Source: Nostoc sp. CHAB 5834 | GTDB taxonomy: Bacteria; Cyanobacteriota; Cyanobacteriia; Cyanobacteriales; Nostocaceae | Length of the DNA: 64,000 nucleotides | Reading direction: 5' to 3' | Assembly (NCBI GenBank): GCA_020829485.1 | Contig: JAIVFU010000003.1 | Location: 62,001 to 126,000, forward strand | In this document: positions 1-8,072 of the stretch, in pieces | Layout of the letters: each line of letters starts with the position of its first letter | Numbering within the stretch: the stretch's first letter is position 1 | Position numbers and translations under genes: made by a program | The notes under the pieces: generated by a model | Told to the model about the DNA's origin: nothing | Databases searched by the model: none | Seen by the model: the letters and a program-made list of their open reading frames with translations, nothing else

Positions 1-482
1 TTCTTTAACTTATAGATTGCTAATCTTGGAGATAGCAATTTTATATATTAAATATAAATGCCTGGTTCTCAAACTGCCTAGTATCTAGAGATGGACTTTG
101 GGAAAGAGAAAACAGTTTAGCTCTGACTCCATATAGACTTCGCTAGGATTAGCCTCTAATATCTAGGGATTTTAGGCTATTAAATATCTACTAATCTGTC
201 TACTATGTTACACTAGCCAACCTAGATATTATCTAATAAGTAGCAAGAAATCCTTTCATAAGTCCAAGCTAATATACTTAGAACTTATACCATTTACAAG
301 AATATTTTGCAATAAATGCATCGCGTGTAAGGACGTACAGCAGTATGCCTGTCTCATTACTAAGGAGAGGGGTTGGGGGTGAGGTTCAAAAAAGTAGTTT
401 ATGCAAAGGAGAACCGTTATATATATATCAGATATTTTGTGAAATGGTTTAATTACAAAAAAATGGTATAATGACAAAAATC
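1..482. other. AT-rich region without a recognisable gene
   Basis: I see no credible gene here; a 73-codon open frame on the minus strand has no family features and runs through repeat-like sequence. Positions about 350-435 (a GGGGTTGGGGG-type stretch followed by GGAGAACCGTTATA) resemble part of the inverted-repeat element found intact at 11315-11464, so this is probably a repeat remnant. Confidence 0.5.
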
Positions 483-1127
483 TTATTTCTTAAAATATCT
501 CAAGCTATAACGATCTTGATATTTGCTGATATACTCTATATTTTGTTGCTCTAATTTTGACAGCAATTTAGGTGGAAATGCTGCAAAGTATCCAGCATTG
601 CTGTGGCTGTAGGATAGCGATCGCGCGGATGATATGCGAGTTAGGGTATCGCCTTCAATCCACTCCTGAACTAAACCGCGTCTATCTTGAAACCTGTAGT
701 TCTTCGGTGATGAAAAGGATTTGCCCTCATCCCCCAACCTATCCCCCAAATCTGGGATTCGGGGAGCCAGAATTTCAAAGTCCCTCTCCCATATCTGGGA
801 GAGGGATTTAGGGTGAGGGCAAAAACTACGGTTCTCAACTTAGATGAGGTTTAAGTAAAATTGTCCGCCTGAAGAGAAATAGGCATACAATGCTGGAATT
901 TGGTCATTTGCGCCACCGAGTTCTTCTAGAATAGCTGCTTCGCGTTGAAACCTCTGTTGCACTAACTGGTAGATTTGGGGATTGTTGTGAATCGATCTTA
1001 GCTGTTTAACCACACAACGGCGCTTCGAGGGCATATAGGTATCTTCTGCTAGATAGGTTTCACCAAACCCACCAGCGCCCAGTGTGCGGATAACTTGATA
1101 GCGATCGTTCAGCAGCTGTATTGTCAT
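483..1127 (-). pseudogene. Ser/Thr protein kinase, disrupted N-terminal fragment
   Basis: Reading from 1127 the frame encodes the N-lobe of a bacterial Ser/Thr (Hanks-type) kinase: RYQVIRTLGAGGFGETYLAED is the glycine-rich loop and VVKQL carries the ATP-binding lysine. It stops at 841 just after GGQFYL. The frame resumes at about 671 as LVQEWIEGDTLT, the usual next segment. A 178 bp inverted-repeat element (674-851) lies exactly between, and removing it with one TA copy restores QFYLVQEWIEG. After GDTLT the sequence no longer looks like a kinase (no HRD or DFG motif) and ends at 483, so the 3' part was also lost, apparently at a HIP1 site near 617-624. The residual tail (YFAAFPPKLLSKL) is not recognised. 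The gene is dead as a kinase. Confidence 0.85.
674..851. repeat. Family A miniature inverted-repeat element, copy 1 (inside kinase gene)
   Basis: 178 bp element with imperfect terminal inverted repeats (AACCGCGTCTATCTTGAAA at one end, AACCTCATCTAAGTTGAGAA read inward from the other), flanked by TA at 672-673 and 852-853. A near-identical copy in opposite orientation lies at 22202-22367; copy 1 has 12 extra bases inside. It has no coding capacity. TA duplication suggests mobilisation in trans by an IS630/mariner-type transposase; that is inference, and no such gene is in the window. Confidence 0.85.
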
Positions 1128-1229
1128 GGGAGATTACAAGCAATATTCTTAAGATAGTTTTCCCAAAACTAAGTAAGTCGGTGCGAATAAATCGAACTAT
1201 GTTAATTAATGTAAAATTATTGTAATCCA

Positions 1230-1283
1230 GTTCGTAGTAAGGACTTTAGTCCTAAGAGAAGGACTGAAGTCCTTACTACGAAC
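1230..1283. repeat. Long near-perfect hairpin
   Basis: Arms 1230-1253 and 1261-1283 (GTTCGTAGTAAGGACT outermost) are almost perfectly complementary with a 7-base loop. It lies downstream of the GIY-YIG gene (minus strand) and upstream of the broken kinase. It could end transcription or be a dispersed palindromic repeat; there is no clear T-run. Confidence 0.6.
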
Positions 1284-1313
1284 CTTTAATTATTTACGCC
1301 GTTTTACTTACCT

Positions 1314-1862
1314 TCATTTCAAATCTAGTAATCCTTCTTCTTTCAATTTCGGATTGAAGCGAATTTGCATTTGCAAACCACGCACTTCTAATAATTGGGT
1401 TGAAATTTCTGCTTCTACTCTCCGCGCCACATTTTTAAGAATTTTCATTTGTGCTAATTCATCATTAGCTGGATGTTGATATTTTGCCTGTTCTTCAGGT
1501 GTCATTACGACTTTGATATCAATGGGATGAGTCCATTTTTCTTTTTGATCCCCATTTCCCCAAGGGACACTGCCATTTTCAGCAATCCAAGCATTTTCAG
1601 TATTTTCTAAAATTGTGCGACTAGGGCGTTCAATAGTTTGAACTTTCACCCAATAGCATTGCTGTGGCTGACGGACTAAATGCTGTTTGAGGCTGAGATA
1701 AACATCACGGGAGTATCCTACAAATTGCAGCACTTTTTCTTGGTCAAAGATAGCATATACCCCGATTTTACCTTGAAATTGTTCGGGTAATTGGCCGCGA
1801 TCGTCAATGTAAGGAATGTATTCCAGCGCTGCCAAAGAAGAAAGATTCGTTTCAAGAGTCAT
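1314..1862 (-). CDS. GIY-YIG nuclease-superfamily protein
   Basis: 182 residues. Around residues 33-52 the sequence IGVYAIFDQEKVLQFVGYSR has the spacing of the GIY-YIG core (GVYAI ... QFVGYS), followed by a basic segment. In the superfamily this fold makes a single-strand nick using a Tyr, an Arg and a distal Glu. The second motif is FVG rather than YIG, so activity is uncertain. The C-terminal half is charged and mostly helical in character, as in a cyanobacterial group of stand-alone GIY-YIG proteins. It starts at the ATG at 1862 and is separated by 65 bp from the next minus-strand gene. Specific role unknown. Confidence 0.7.
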   Translation of the reverse strand: MTLETNLSSLAALEYIPYIDDRGQLPEQFQGKIGVYAIFDQEKVLQFVGYSRDVYLSLKQHLVRQPQQCYWVKVQTIERPSRTILENTENAWIAENGSVPWGNGDQKEKWTHPIDIKVVMTPEEQAKYQHPANDELAQMKILKNVARRVEAEISTQLLEVRGLQMQIRFNPKLKEEGLLDLK

Positions 1863-1927
1863 ACATCAAATATTAAACTTACTATTTGCCTTCAAAATTT
1901 CTAATTAGGAAAAAAATATCTTTAAAA

Positions 1928-2257
1928 TTACCCGTTATTCACTTTTTGGTAAATTGCACAAAGGCGACTAGGTTTAAAAATCTTAGCACTAAACATAAAA
2001 TTTGGTGGTACGTTTATAATGGCATATTCATCAGATTCATGATACTTTTCAAATTCTGCTGGCATTCCTTTAGTGGTAGTTAAGCTGTAAGGAACTGGTT
2101 GGAAAAGTAATTCTGTAAACTTAATTTGCTCACACTGCAACTGTTGACGAATTTGGTTTAAGAAAGCCTCGCTGGTCAATAAATTGAATAAAGTTTCTTG
2201 AGCTTGTGCTTCAAGAGTGAAACTGCTATCAAAGTTCTGGACGATTTTAAGGGTCAT
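1928..2257 (-). CDS. Hypothetical protein
   Basis: 109 residues, no recognised family. N-terminal MTLKIVQNF, then a helical Gln/Leu-rich stretch (residues 15-50) and a C-terminal part with aromatic and proline residues. There is no signal peptide or membrane segment. It is upstream of the GIY-YIG gene on the same strand and may be co-transcribed with it. Codon use looks like a real gene, but no function can be assigned. Confidence 0.55.
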   Translation of the reverse strand: MTLKIVQNFDSSFTLEAQAQETLFNLLTSEAFLNQIRQQLQCEQIKFTELLFQPVPYSLTTTKGMPAEFEKYHESDEYAIINVPPNFMFSAKIFKPSRLCAIYQKVNNG

Positions 2258-2730
2258 TTTTTGTATAGGTAGCTATTAACGACTAACTGATAAGAGAGGA
2301 TAGGCAAGAATCAAAAAGTGTTGGACAACGAAGCCTGCCTTTTGGTGCAGATGAGCTTTATGAAAAATTACCACTTTAAGATCAGCCTATTGGATTATGT
2401 GACTTCTGTCAGCCACAGGAGTAAGCTGGCATGATTAAGAATCGTGAAGTTTAGCAGATTTCTAAGGATAGATGATTTTTCCTTAACGTTATGCTAACAA
2501 AATTCAGATATTGTACTAAAGCGATATGCCCACCCCACAGCAGTTAATTGGATATTTTTTTATTTGGAAGTCCCTTATCACACCATCTCCCACTCTCGCA
2601 ACCATTTTCATACAACAAAAATGAGTGGATAATCGTGATATAAACCACAACTATCCACTCAAAGTTTAGTAAATCGGAGTTACTAGAAAAACCCAAGTAG
2701 ATTATTCAAACTTGGGAAAGATCAAACCAA
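2258..2730. other. Intergenic region with a repeat remnant
   Basis: No gene seen. The segment about 2550-2574 ending TTTGGAAGTCCC followed by TTA matches one end of the family C elements found intact at 39670-39780 and 40625-40751; the other end is missing here. Confidence 0.5.
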
Positions 2731-2922
2731 TTAACGTGACTCAGTTCCCTGATTGGGGCTACCTGCTACAGAATCATTTTCTGGTGCTTCTGGTGTAGCA
2801 GTGGGTTTAGCATCGCTCTTTTCATCATCACCAGTTTTGCGCTGACTTTCGTCAAGAGGGGTTTCGTAATTACCAGAACTGGGTGTATTTTCTTGGCTAC
2901 CAGCTTTTTGTGGTTCAGACAT
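2731..2922 (-). CDS. Small disordered acidic protein
   Basis: 63 residues, almost entirely Ser, Pro, Glu, Asp, Gly, Thr and Lys (MSEPQKAGSQENTPSSGNY), with no hydrophobic core, membrane segment or Cys. This is an intrinsically disordered hypothetical protein. The frame has few aliphatic residues, and an AGGAATGTAATA leader gives a plausible ribosome site just upstream of the ATG at 2922. Function unknown. Confidence 0.5.
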   Translation of the reverse strand: MSEPQKAGSQENTPSSGNYETPLDESQRKTGDDEKSDAKPTATPEAPENDSVAGSPNQGTESR

Positions 2923-3067
2923 TATTACATTCCTAATAATTTTATTGTTGGTATTATCTTAAGAAGATTAACAGTGTAAGTGCATCTATCTAGATATAGT
3001 TATGGCTGATTTTTACCTCTATCGAAAGTATTGTTTAGTCCTACTCATGTACACTGATAAAAATCCA

Positions 3068-3147
3068 TTAACTGTTGACTGTTAACCGTCAACAGTCAAC
3101 AGTCATCAGTCATCAGGTAAATGTACAATATTATTTGCGTAACAGCT
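3068..3147. repeat. Family B element, partial copy with heptamer core
   Basis: GTTGACTGTTAACC-type heptamers followed by CATCAGGTAAATGTACAATA and GCGTAACAGCT then TA. This matches one half of the family B elements at 14391-14563 and 39471-39585; the AGCTGATGCGC end is absent. It lies immediately upstream of the GNAT gene at 3164 and may carry part of its 5' region. Confidence 0.7.
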
Positions 3148-3163
3148 TATCAAAGTGTAATTA

Positions 3164-3676
3164 ATGAACCAGAGTAATCTATCGTTACCCTGTGGGTGTA
3201 TGCTTCGTAAGGCAACCTCTGGGGATCAGTGGTCGATTCGATTGCTGGTGTTTTCAGCGAAACTCGACCCAACCCAATTAAATTGGCAGCAATTTTGGGT
3301 AGTTGAATGCGATACCTACGGCAGGCATTGCCTACGCAATCTGGTAGCTTGTGGACAGCTACGTAATTTCTCAGGGGCAGAAGAACTTGGTAGTTTGGTC
3401 GTTGCATCAGCTTGGAGAGGTCGCGGTTTGGGTACTTTGCTAACGCAGCATTTGATTAATACGGCAACGCAACCACTTTATCTTGAATGTTTAGGTGAAC
3501 GATTGGCGCAGTTTTACAGTCGCTTTGGTTTTGTGCCAATATCTTTTGAAGACTTGCCACAATTTCCCAGGACAAAAGGCAAGTCTTCGCTCAAGGGGAA
3601 ATTTAGATTTTCGCAATTAGCTAAAAGGCTGTTCAGAGTTCCTGTGGTGTTTATGAAACATCGAAGTAATTCGTAA
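3164..3676 (+). CDS. GNAT family N-acetyltransferase
   Basis: 170 residues. The acetyl-CoA binding core is clear: ELGSLVVASAWRGRGLGTLL (residues 74-93) is motif A with the R-G-x-G-x-G/L loop, and YLECLGERLAQFYSRFGFVP is motif B. The substrate is unknown. Residues about 49-58 (CDTYGRHCLR) are translated from a 29-nt repeat at 3309-3337 that also occurs in the acetyltransferase gene at 34595. They sit between beta strands where homologues would read directly into NLVACGQLRN, so they look like an in-frame insertion in a loop. The C-terminal 35 residues are basic. Confidence 0.85.
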   Translation: MNQSNLSLPCGCMLRKATSGDQWSIRLLVFSAKLDPTQLNWQQFWVVECDTYGRHCLRNLVACGQLRNFSGAEELGSLVVASAWRGRGLGTLLTQHLINTATQPLYLECLGERLAQFYSRFGFVPISFEDLPQFPRTKGKSSLKGKFRFSQLAKRLFRVPVVFMKHRSNS

Positions 3677-3687
3677 TTCGTAATTAA

Positions 3688-3773
3688 TAGGACTTACGCA
3701 AGGGTTACGGAATAACGAACCACAGAGGCGCAGAGGACACCGAGAAATAAGAGTTTGAGAGATATTTTGCGTA
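3688..3773. repeat. Family D inverted-repeat element, degraded copy
   Basis: Begins TAGGACTTACGCAA and contains the shared inner block GAGTTTGAGAGATATTTTGC also seen at 29943-30035 and 59936-60035, but the right terminal repeat stops at GCGTAA. Both sides abut TTCGTAA-type heptamers (ATTCGTAATTAA at 3676-3687 and 3774-3785), suggesting loss of the end by recombination between heptamers. Confidence 0.7.
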
Positions 3774-3864
3774 ATTCGTAATTAACGATACGCAGGAAAA
3801 GGCTTGATACAACCTGTTTTCAATTTTTTACTTTCGTCCATTCCCTAATCCCCATTCCCCATTT

Positions 3865-4482
3865 TCAAATCTGAGGTTTAGCAAAAATCGTTAGCAAGAC
3901 TGGCCCTAGTAAATAGTGGTGATTCAAACACAATAACCCAGCCGAGGAGCCAAGAAGTTGACGTTGATTAGGGCTGTAGAGTCTAATTCCAAGGGGAGAG
4001 ACTGGTAATAATTGAGGTTCTGTCTCTTTTTCGCACGTAAAATCAACCAAGTAGAAGCGTCCACCGGGAGAAAGTACTCGTGCTATCTCACTAACCACCT
4101 GTTTTGGTTCCAAATAGTGCAAAAAACTGATAGTGCTGAAAACAGCATCAAATTGACCATCAGCAAAGGGAAGAGACTCAGCTTTGCCCTCGATATAAAT
4201 TAAGCGTGGACGGTGGCGGTTGCTCTGTCTTGCTACCCGCAACATATTAGCAGATAAATCCAATCCGATCGCTTGCATGTCGGGAAACTGAGTAGCAAGG
4301 CGCTCAAGTAAACGTCCAGTACCACAGCCGATATCAAGTACATTTGCTGACTCTGGTAAATCGACGGACTCCAGCAACCGTTTGTGAATGGCTCGATAAA
4401 ACACTGAAGGAAAGAGCCAGTCGTAACTTGGTGCCCATCGGTCAAAAAGGAACTTTTTGTTACTAAAAAAGTCATTAGTCAT
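3865..4482 (-). CDS. Class I SAM-dependent methyltransferase
   Basis: 205 residues. VLDIGCGTGRLLERL (residues 48-62) is the SAM-binding motif I, IGLDLSANML is motif II, and GQFDAVFSTISFLHYL with LSPGGRFYLVDF are the later Rossmann strands. This is a methyltransferase type 11 / UbiE-like protein. The substrate is not evident. It starts at the ATG at 4482 in the sequence MTNDFFSNKKFLFDRWAPSY, which is typical of the family (the FDRWAPxYD block). It is transcribed away from the nitrogenase-related gene at 4708. Confidence 0.85.
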   Translation of the reverse strand: MTNDFFSNKKFLFDRWAPSYDWLFPSVFYRAIHKRLLESVDLPESANVLDIGCGTGRLLERLATQFPDMQAIGLDLSANMLRVARQSNRHRPRLIYIEGKAESLPFADGQFDAVFSTISFLHYLEPKQVVSEIARVLSPGGRFYLVDFTCEKETEPQLLPVSPLGIRLYSPNQRQLLGSSAGLLCLNHHYLLGPVLLTIFAKPQI

Positions 4483-4707
4483 TAGTTTTCCCAGTTCACC
4501 TGAAGCTCATCTTGGCAAATCATCCGAAATTTTGGCAATTGAATCTGTAGTTAACAGTGTGCCTAGAGACTCATTCTATCTCTGTAGAGAACCAAAGAAC
4601 GAGCAATAAGTGCATAAAACTCTAGAACCTAACCGTATGTATTTATAGAGGTTCAAATACAACAAACAACCAACTCATCTAGCTTGAAATTATTAAGGTG
4701 AAAAATT

Positions 4708-4995
4708 ATGACAAGTTTTATTCAAACCCGGTTACACAATGATTTACTCCATCCCGTCCGCCAGTGGTTGGAAACGATAGAAATTCATAACTCCAAATTG
4801 GCTCATCTCTTGTGCAAAGCTATTCCTGCTCAGTGTCCTTTTGAGCGATACATCACGCTCTTTAGCCGGAAGCTATTTCACATTCCTCCGATGTGTAAAT
4901 TAAATCCCCTATACGAGGAAGTGGTTGGTTTGCGTTTTAAAGCGCTCTGTTATCTTGCTGATGAATGCGGTGAAGATGTCACAGCCTATTGCTAA
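4708..4995 (+). CDS. Mo-dependent nitrogenase C-terminal domain-like protein
   Basis: 95 residues. It matches the small cyanobacterial family annotated as Mo-dependent nitrogenase C-terminal: HPVRQWLETIEIHNSKLAHL, CKAIPAQCPFER and HIPPMCKLNPLYEEVVGLRF, then CYLADECGEDVTAYC. Five Cys residues are spread through it. The family name comes from sequence similarity to a nitrogenase-linked region; its own function is not established, and it is widespread as a stand-alone gene in heterocystous cyanobacteria. No nif gene is in the window. Confidence 0.75.
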   Translation: MTSFIQTRLHNDLLHPVRQWLETIEIHNSKLAHLLCKAIPAQCPFERYITLFSRKLFHIPPMCKLNPLYEEVVGLRFKALCYLADECGEDVTAYC

Positions 4996-5191
4996 TAGCC
5001 AGTTGGATCGTTATTTGATCAAGCAGCGATCGCTAATTGTAAATTTACGGTTGTTACTTACTCAGGTTTATACTAAGCTAACGTACACCCAATTTTAGAT
5101 GTTTGGCTATTTAAGTAGCTGACACCTCGAAGATAGTGTTTCCACACCGTATTTTTGCTTACCGTACCCTGCTGAAATCATTAACATTATC

Positions 5192-5866
5192 ATGACGCAC
5201 ATCTTACTGGTTGAAGATGAAGTCAAACTGGCACGATTTGTCGAATTGGAATTGAATTATGAAGGCTATCAAGTCAGTATTGCCTACGATGGATTAACTG
5301 CACTCACCGCAGCGCGTAAGTTACATCTAGATTTAGTAATTTTAGACTGGATGTTACCTGGTTTATCGGGGTTGGAAATTTGCCACCGCCTGCGAACTAT
5401 TGCTGAGAAAGTGCCGATAATCTTATTAACCGTCAAAGATGAAGTGAGCGATCGCATTGTAGGCTTAAATACTGGTGCTGATGATTACCTCGTTAAACCC
5501 TTCAGCGTTGATGAATTATTAGCCAGAGTCGGCGCTCACCTGCGAAGAAGCCAGCAAGTAGACGGTGCAGATGTTTTAGAATTTAAAGACCTAACTTTAA
5601 ATCGTCGCACGCGCCAAGTGTACCGACATCAGAGGTTAATTGAGTTAACTGCTAAGGAATTTGATTTACTAGAATATTTACTAGCCCATCCGCGACAGGT
5701 AATTACCTGCGATCGCATTTTACAAGAAGTCTGGGGTTACAACTTCATGGGCGATGCCAACATCATAGAACTTCAGATACGCTATCTACGGCTGAAACTT
5801 GAAGCCAATAACGAAAAGAGCCTCATTAAAACTGTGAGTGGTGTTGGCTACACATTACATGATTGA
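5192..5866 (+). CDS. OmpR/PhoB-type response regulator
   Basis: 224 residues. The receiver domain occupies residues 1-115 with the acidic pair E8/D9, the phosphoacceptor Asp in LVILDWMLPG (residue 51) and the conserved Lys in DDYLVKPFS. The DNA-binding winged helix at residues 125-224 includes LTAKEFDLLEYLLAHPRQV and the terminal TVSGVGYTL. It is a transcription factor of a two-component system, in the RppA/NrsR-like cyanobacterial group. No sensor kinase is adjacent, so it is an orphan here. A hairpin terminator follows at 5961. The target genes are unknown; the arsenosugar genes start 220 bp downstream, but a link is only positional. Confidence 0.9.
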   Translation: MTHILLVEDEVKLARFVELELNYEGYQVSIAYDGLTALTAARKLHLDLVILDWMLPGLSGLEICHRLRTIAEKVPIILLTVKDEVSDRIVGLNTGADDYLVKPFSVDELLARVGAHLRRSQQVDGADVLEFKDLTLNRRTRQVYRHQRLIELTAKEFDLLEYLLAHPRQVITCDRILQEVWGYNFMGDANIIELQIRYLRLKLEANNEKSLIKTVSGVGYTLHD

Positions 5867-5873
5867 ATTTGGG

Positions 5874-5938
5874 ATGGGGAATGGGGAATGGGGAATAGGG
5901 AATTTTCCCCCTACTCCCCACTCCCTACTCCCCGCTCC
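5874..5938. repeat. GGGAATR / YATTCCC inverted heptamer array
   Basis: A run of GGGGAATGGGGAATAGGG units is followed directly by its complementary CCCCTACTCCCCACTCCC units, so transcripts can fold back. The same array type occurs at 19975-20069, 31404-31550 and 44171-44392. Confidence 0.7.
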
Positions 5939-5960
5939 CTTCCAGTGTCAAATAACGGTA

Positions 5961-5998
5961 AAACCCCAAACTTTTGTATTCCAGGAAAGTTTGGGGTT
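5961..5998 (+). terminator. Rho-independent terminator after response regulator
   Basis: Perfect 14 bp stem AAACCCCAAACTTT / AAAGTTTGGGGTTT with a 10-base loop, followed by TTTTGG. It is positioned 95 bp after the response regulator and before arsM. Confidence 0.8.
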
Positions 5999-6085
5999 TT
6001 TGGCAATTTGAGCAAGAACTCATCCAACTCCGGGTTAATTATATTAGGATGCACAAAGCTGTGATCATCTAAAATCTAAAACTGC

Positions 6086-7054
6086 ATGACTTATCTAGAA
6101 ACAGCAGCGCAATTCTACCGCGAAGTTGCCGAAACCCCGCAAGTTGGACTTTGTTGCGTGCAAAGTACACCCCTGCAACTACCAGGGTTGAAAATTCCTT
6201 TGCCAATGCAGGAAATGAACTATGGTTGTGGCACTACCGTTCACCCCACCGAACTAGGAAACCAACCGACTGTGCTGTATGTCGGTGTTGGCGGCGGCTT
6301 AGAAGCGTTGCAATTCGCTTATTTTTCCCGCCATGCAGGTGCTGTAATTGCTGTTGAACCTGTTGGGGCCATGCGGGAAGCAGCTGCACGCAATCTGGAA
6401 ATTGCTGCTCAAGAAAACCCGTGGTTTGACACCAGCTTTGTAGAAATCCGCGAAGGCGATGCTTTTAACTTACCCGTTGCTGATCTTCGCGTCGATATCG
6501 TGGCGCAAAATTGCCTTTTCAACATCTTTGAACCAGAAGATTTAACCCGTGCTTTAAAAGAAGCCTATCGGGTATTAAAACCAGGCGGACGTTTGCAGAT
6601 GAGCGATCCAATTGCTACTAGTCAAATTCCAGCACATCTTCAACAAGATGAACGACTCAGAGCCATGTGTTTATCAGGCGCACTCACATATCAAGAGTAT
6701 ACTGAACGGATTACAAATGCTGGTTTTGGTCAAGTTGAAATTCGCGCCCGTCGTCCTTACCGTCTACTAGATTCCCAGACTTATAATTTAGAAGAACACC
6801 TACTTTTAGAAAGTCTGGATTCCGTTTCCTTTAAAGTTGCTATTCCAGAAGATGGTGCTTGTATATTTACAGGAAAAACGGCAGTTTATGCTGGCTTGGA
6901 ACCATTTTTCGATGACTCAGCAGGCCATCTACTCCAGTTAGGTATTCCCGCAGCCGTGTGTGATAAAACTGCTGCTAAACTTGCGGCTATAAAGCCAGCA
7001 GAAATAATTGTGACCAATTCAACCTGGCATTATAGCGGCGGTGGTTGCTGTTAA
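6086..7054 (+). CDS. arsM: Arsenite S-adenosylmethionine methyltransferase of the arsenosugar pathway
   Basis: 322 residues. A class I SAM fold (VLYVGVGGGLEALQFA, residues 63-78; VLKPGGRLQMSDP) is preceded by VGLCCVQS, whose Cys pair (residues 23-24), together with C48 in MNYGCGTTVHP, can bind arsenite thiolates. It ends in a Cys-rich GGGCC tail. Its grouping with a radical-SAM Cys-rich partner at 8073 identifies the cyanobacterial arsenosugar type: ArsM methylates As(III) to dimethylarsenic species in the cytosol, and ArsS joins these to a ribosyl unit. The start at 6086 is followed directly by MTYLETAAQFYREVAETP. The next gene begins 15 bp after the stop, implying an operon. Confidence 0.85.
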   Translation: MTYLETAAQFYREVAETPQVGLCCVQSTPLQLPGLKIPLPMQEMNYGCGTTVHPTELGNQPTVLYVGVGGGLEALQFAYFSRHAGAVIAVEPVGAMREAAARNLEIAAQENPWFDTSFVEIREGDAFNLPVADLRVDIVAQNCLFNIFEPEDLTRALKEAYRVLKPGGRLQMSDPIATSQIPAHLQQDERLRAMCLSGALTYQEYTERITNAGFGQVEIRARRPYRLLDSQTYNLEEHLLLESLDSVSFKVAIPEDGACIFTGKTAVYAGLEPFFDDSAGHLLQLGIPAAVCDKTAAKLAAIKPAEIIVTNSTWHYSGGGCC

Positions 7055-7069
7055 TTTATAAACCCCAAA

Positions 7070-8029
7070 ATGTTGTTAATTAGTCTATTTATTGCCACGC
7101 TTTTTTTAGCATATTCTAATGGTGCAAATGACAACTTTAAAGGGGTAGCAACGTTGTTTGGTAGCCGTACCTGTAGCTATCAAACAGCAATTTTGTGGGC
7201 AAGTTTTACAACTTTAGCTGGTGCTGTTACTGCGACTTTTTTAGCAGGAACACTAATTAAAAACTTCTCTGGGAAAGGACTAGTGCCTGATGCGATCGCT
7301 AATTCACCAGAGTTTCATCTGGCAGTTGCGATCGCAGCTGGTTTAACTGTGCTTATAGCTACACTTATGGGGTTTCCCATTTCCACAACTCACAGTTTAA
7401 CAGGTGCGCTGGTTGGCGCTGGATTAGTTGCGATCGGACTAAAAGTTAATTTTGCAGCTTTGAGAACTTCTTTTATTTTGCCTCTATTACTCAGTCCAAT
7501 TATTGCTATTCCTTTGGGAGCAGGAATTTACAGTTTATATAACTATATAATTTCAAAATGGAATCTATCAGTCAATCAGAAAATAATTGATACTTGCCAT
7601 TTTTTCAGCGCTGGAATTGTCAGTTTTGCTAGAGGCTTAAATGATACTCCCAAGATTTTTTCACTCATTCTAGTTATTGAGTATTTTTCGATTCAGGGGG
7701 GAATGATCACGATTGCGATCGCAATGGCACTTGGCGGTTTACTCAACTCCCAAAAAGTTGCAATAACCATGAGTGAAAAGATTACCTCATTGAATCATAC
7801 TCAAGGCTTATCAGCAAATATAGTAACTGGAATTCTGGTAATTGCAGCTAGTCGGTTTGGGCTTCCAGTTTCTACCACATACGTTTCAGTTGGTTCTATT
7901 TTTGGAGTAGGGTTGACTAGCAAAAAAGCCAATATGCGTGTTTTTTATCAGATACTATTATCGTGGATTTTAACTTTACCTACTGCTGCAATTATTAGTG
8001 CAATAACCTACAGATTATTGCAAGGATAG
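7070..8029 (+). CDS. PiT-family inorganic phosphate permease within the arsenosugar operon
   Basis: 319 residues, very hydrophobic with about 9-10 membrane helices. It shows the duplicated PiT signature: YSNGANDNFKGVATLFGSRT (residues 16-35) and SFARGLNDTPKIFSL, plus the paired GFPISTTHSLTGALVG and GLPVSTTYVSVGSIFG segments. PiT proteins move phosphate (and often arsenate) with protons or sodium across the inner membrane. GANDNFKG replaces the commoner GANDxANA, marking a distinct subgroup. It lies 15 bp after arsM and 43 bp before arsS, so it is probably co-transcribed. It could import phosphate to compete with arsenate, or move an arsenic species; the sequence does not decide. Confidence 0.88.
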   Translation: MLLISLFIATLFLAYSNGANDNFKGVATLFGSRTCSYQTAILWASFTTLAGAVTATFLAGTLIKNFSGKGLVPDAIANSPEFHLAVAIAAGLTVLIATLMGFPISTTHSLTGALVGAGLVAIGLKVNFAALRTSFILPLLLSPIIAIPLGAGIYSLYNYIISKWNLSVNQKIIDTCHFFSAGIVSFARGLNDTPKIFSLILVIEYFSIQGGMITIAIAMALGGLLNSQKVAITMSEKITSLNHTQGLSANIVTGILVIAASRFGLPVSTTYVSVGSIFGVGLTSKKANMRVFYQILLSWILTLPTAAIISAITYRLLQG

Positions 8030-8072
8030 AAAAATTGAATATATTTTTGCCATATTAAAGGAGTAGTAACTA

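Noticed and set aside
4708..4995. Fragment of a nitrogenase gene cluster
   Set aside because: It is a complete small family member with its own start and stop; no nif genes are nearby.
7070..8029. Possibility that the permease is an arsenite exporter (ArsB/Acr3)
   Set aside because: The paired GAND/GLND and STTH/STTY motifs are PiT signatures, not ArsB or Acr3.
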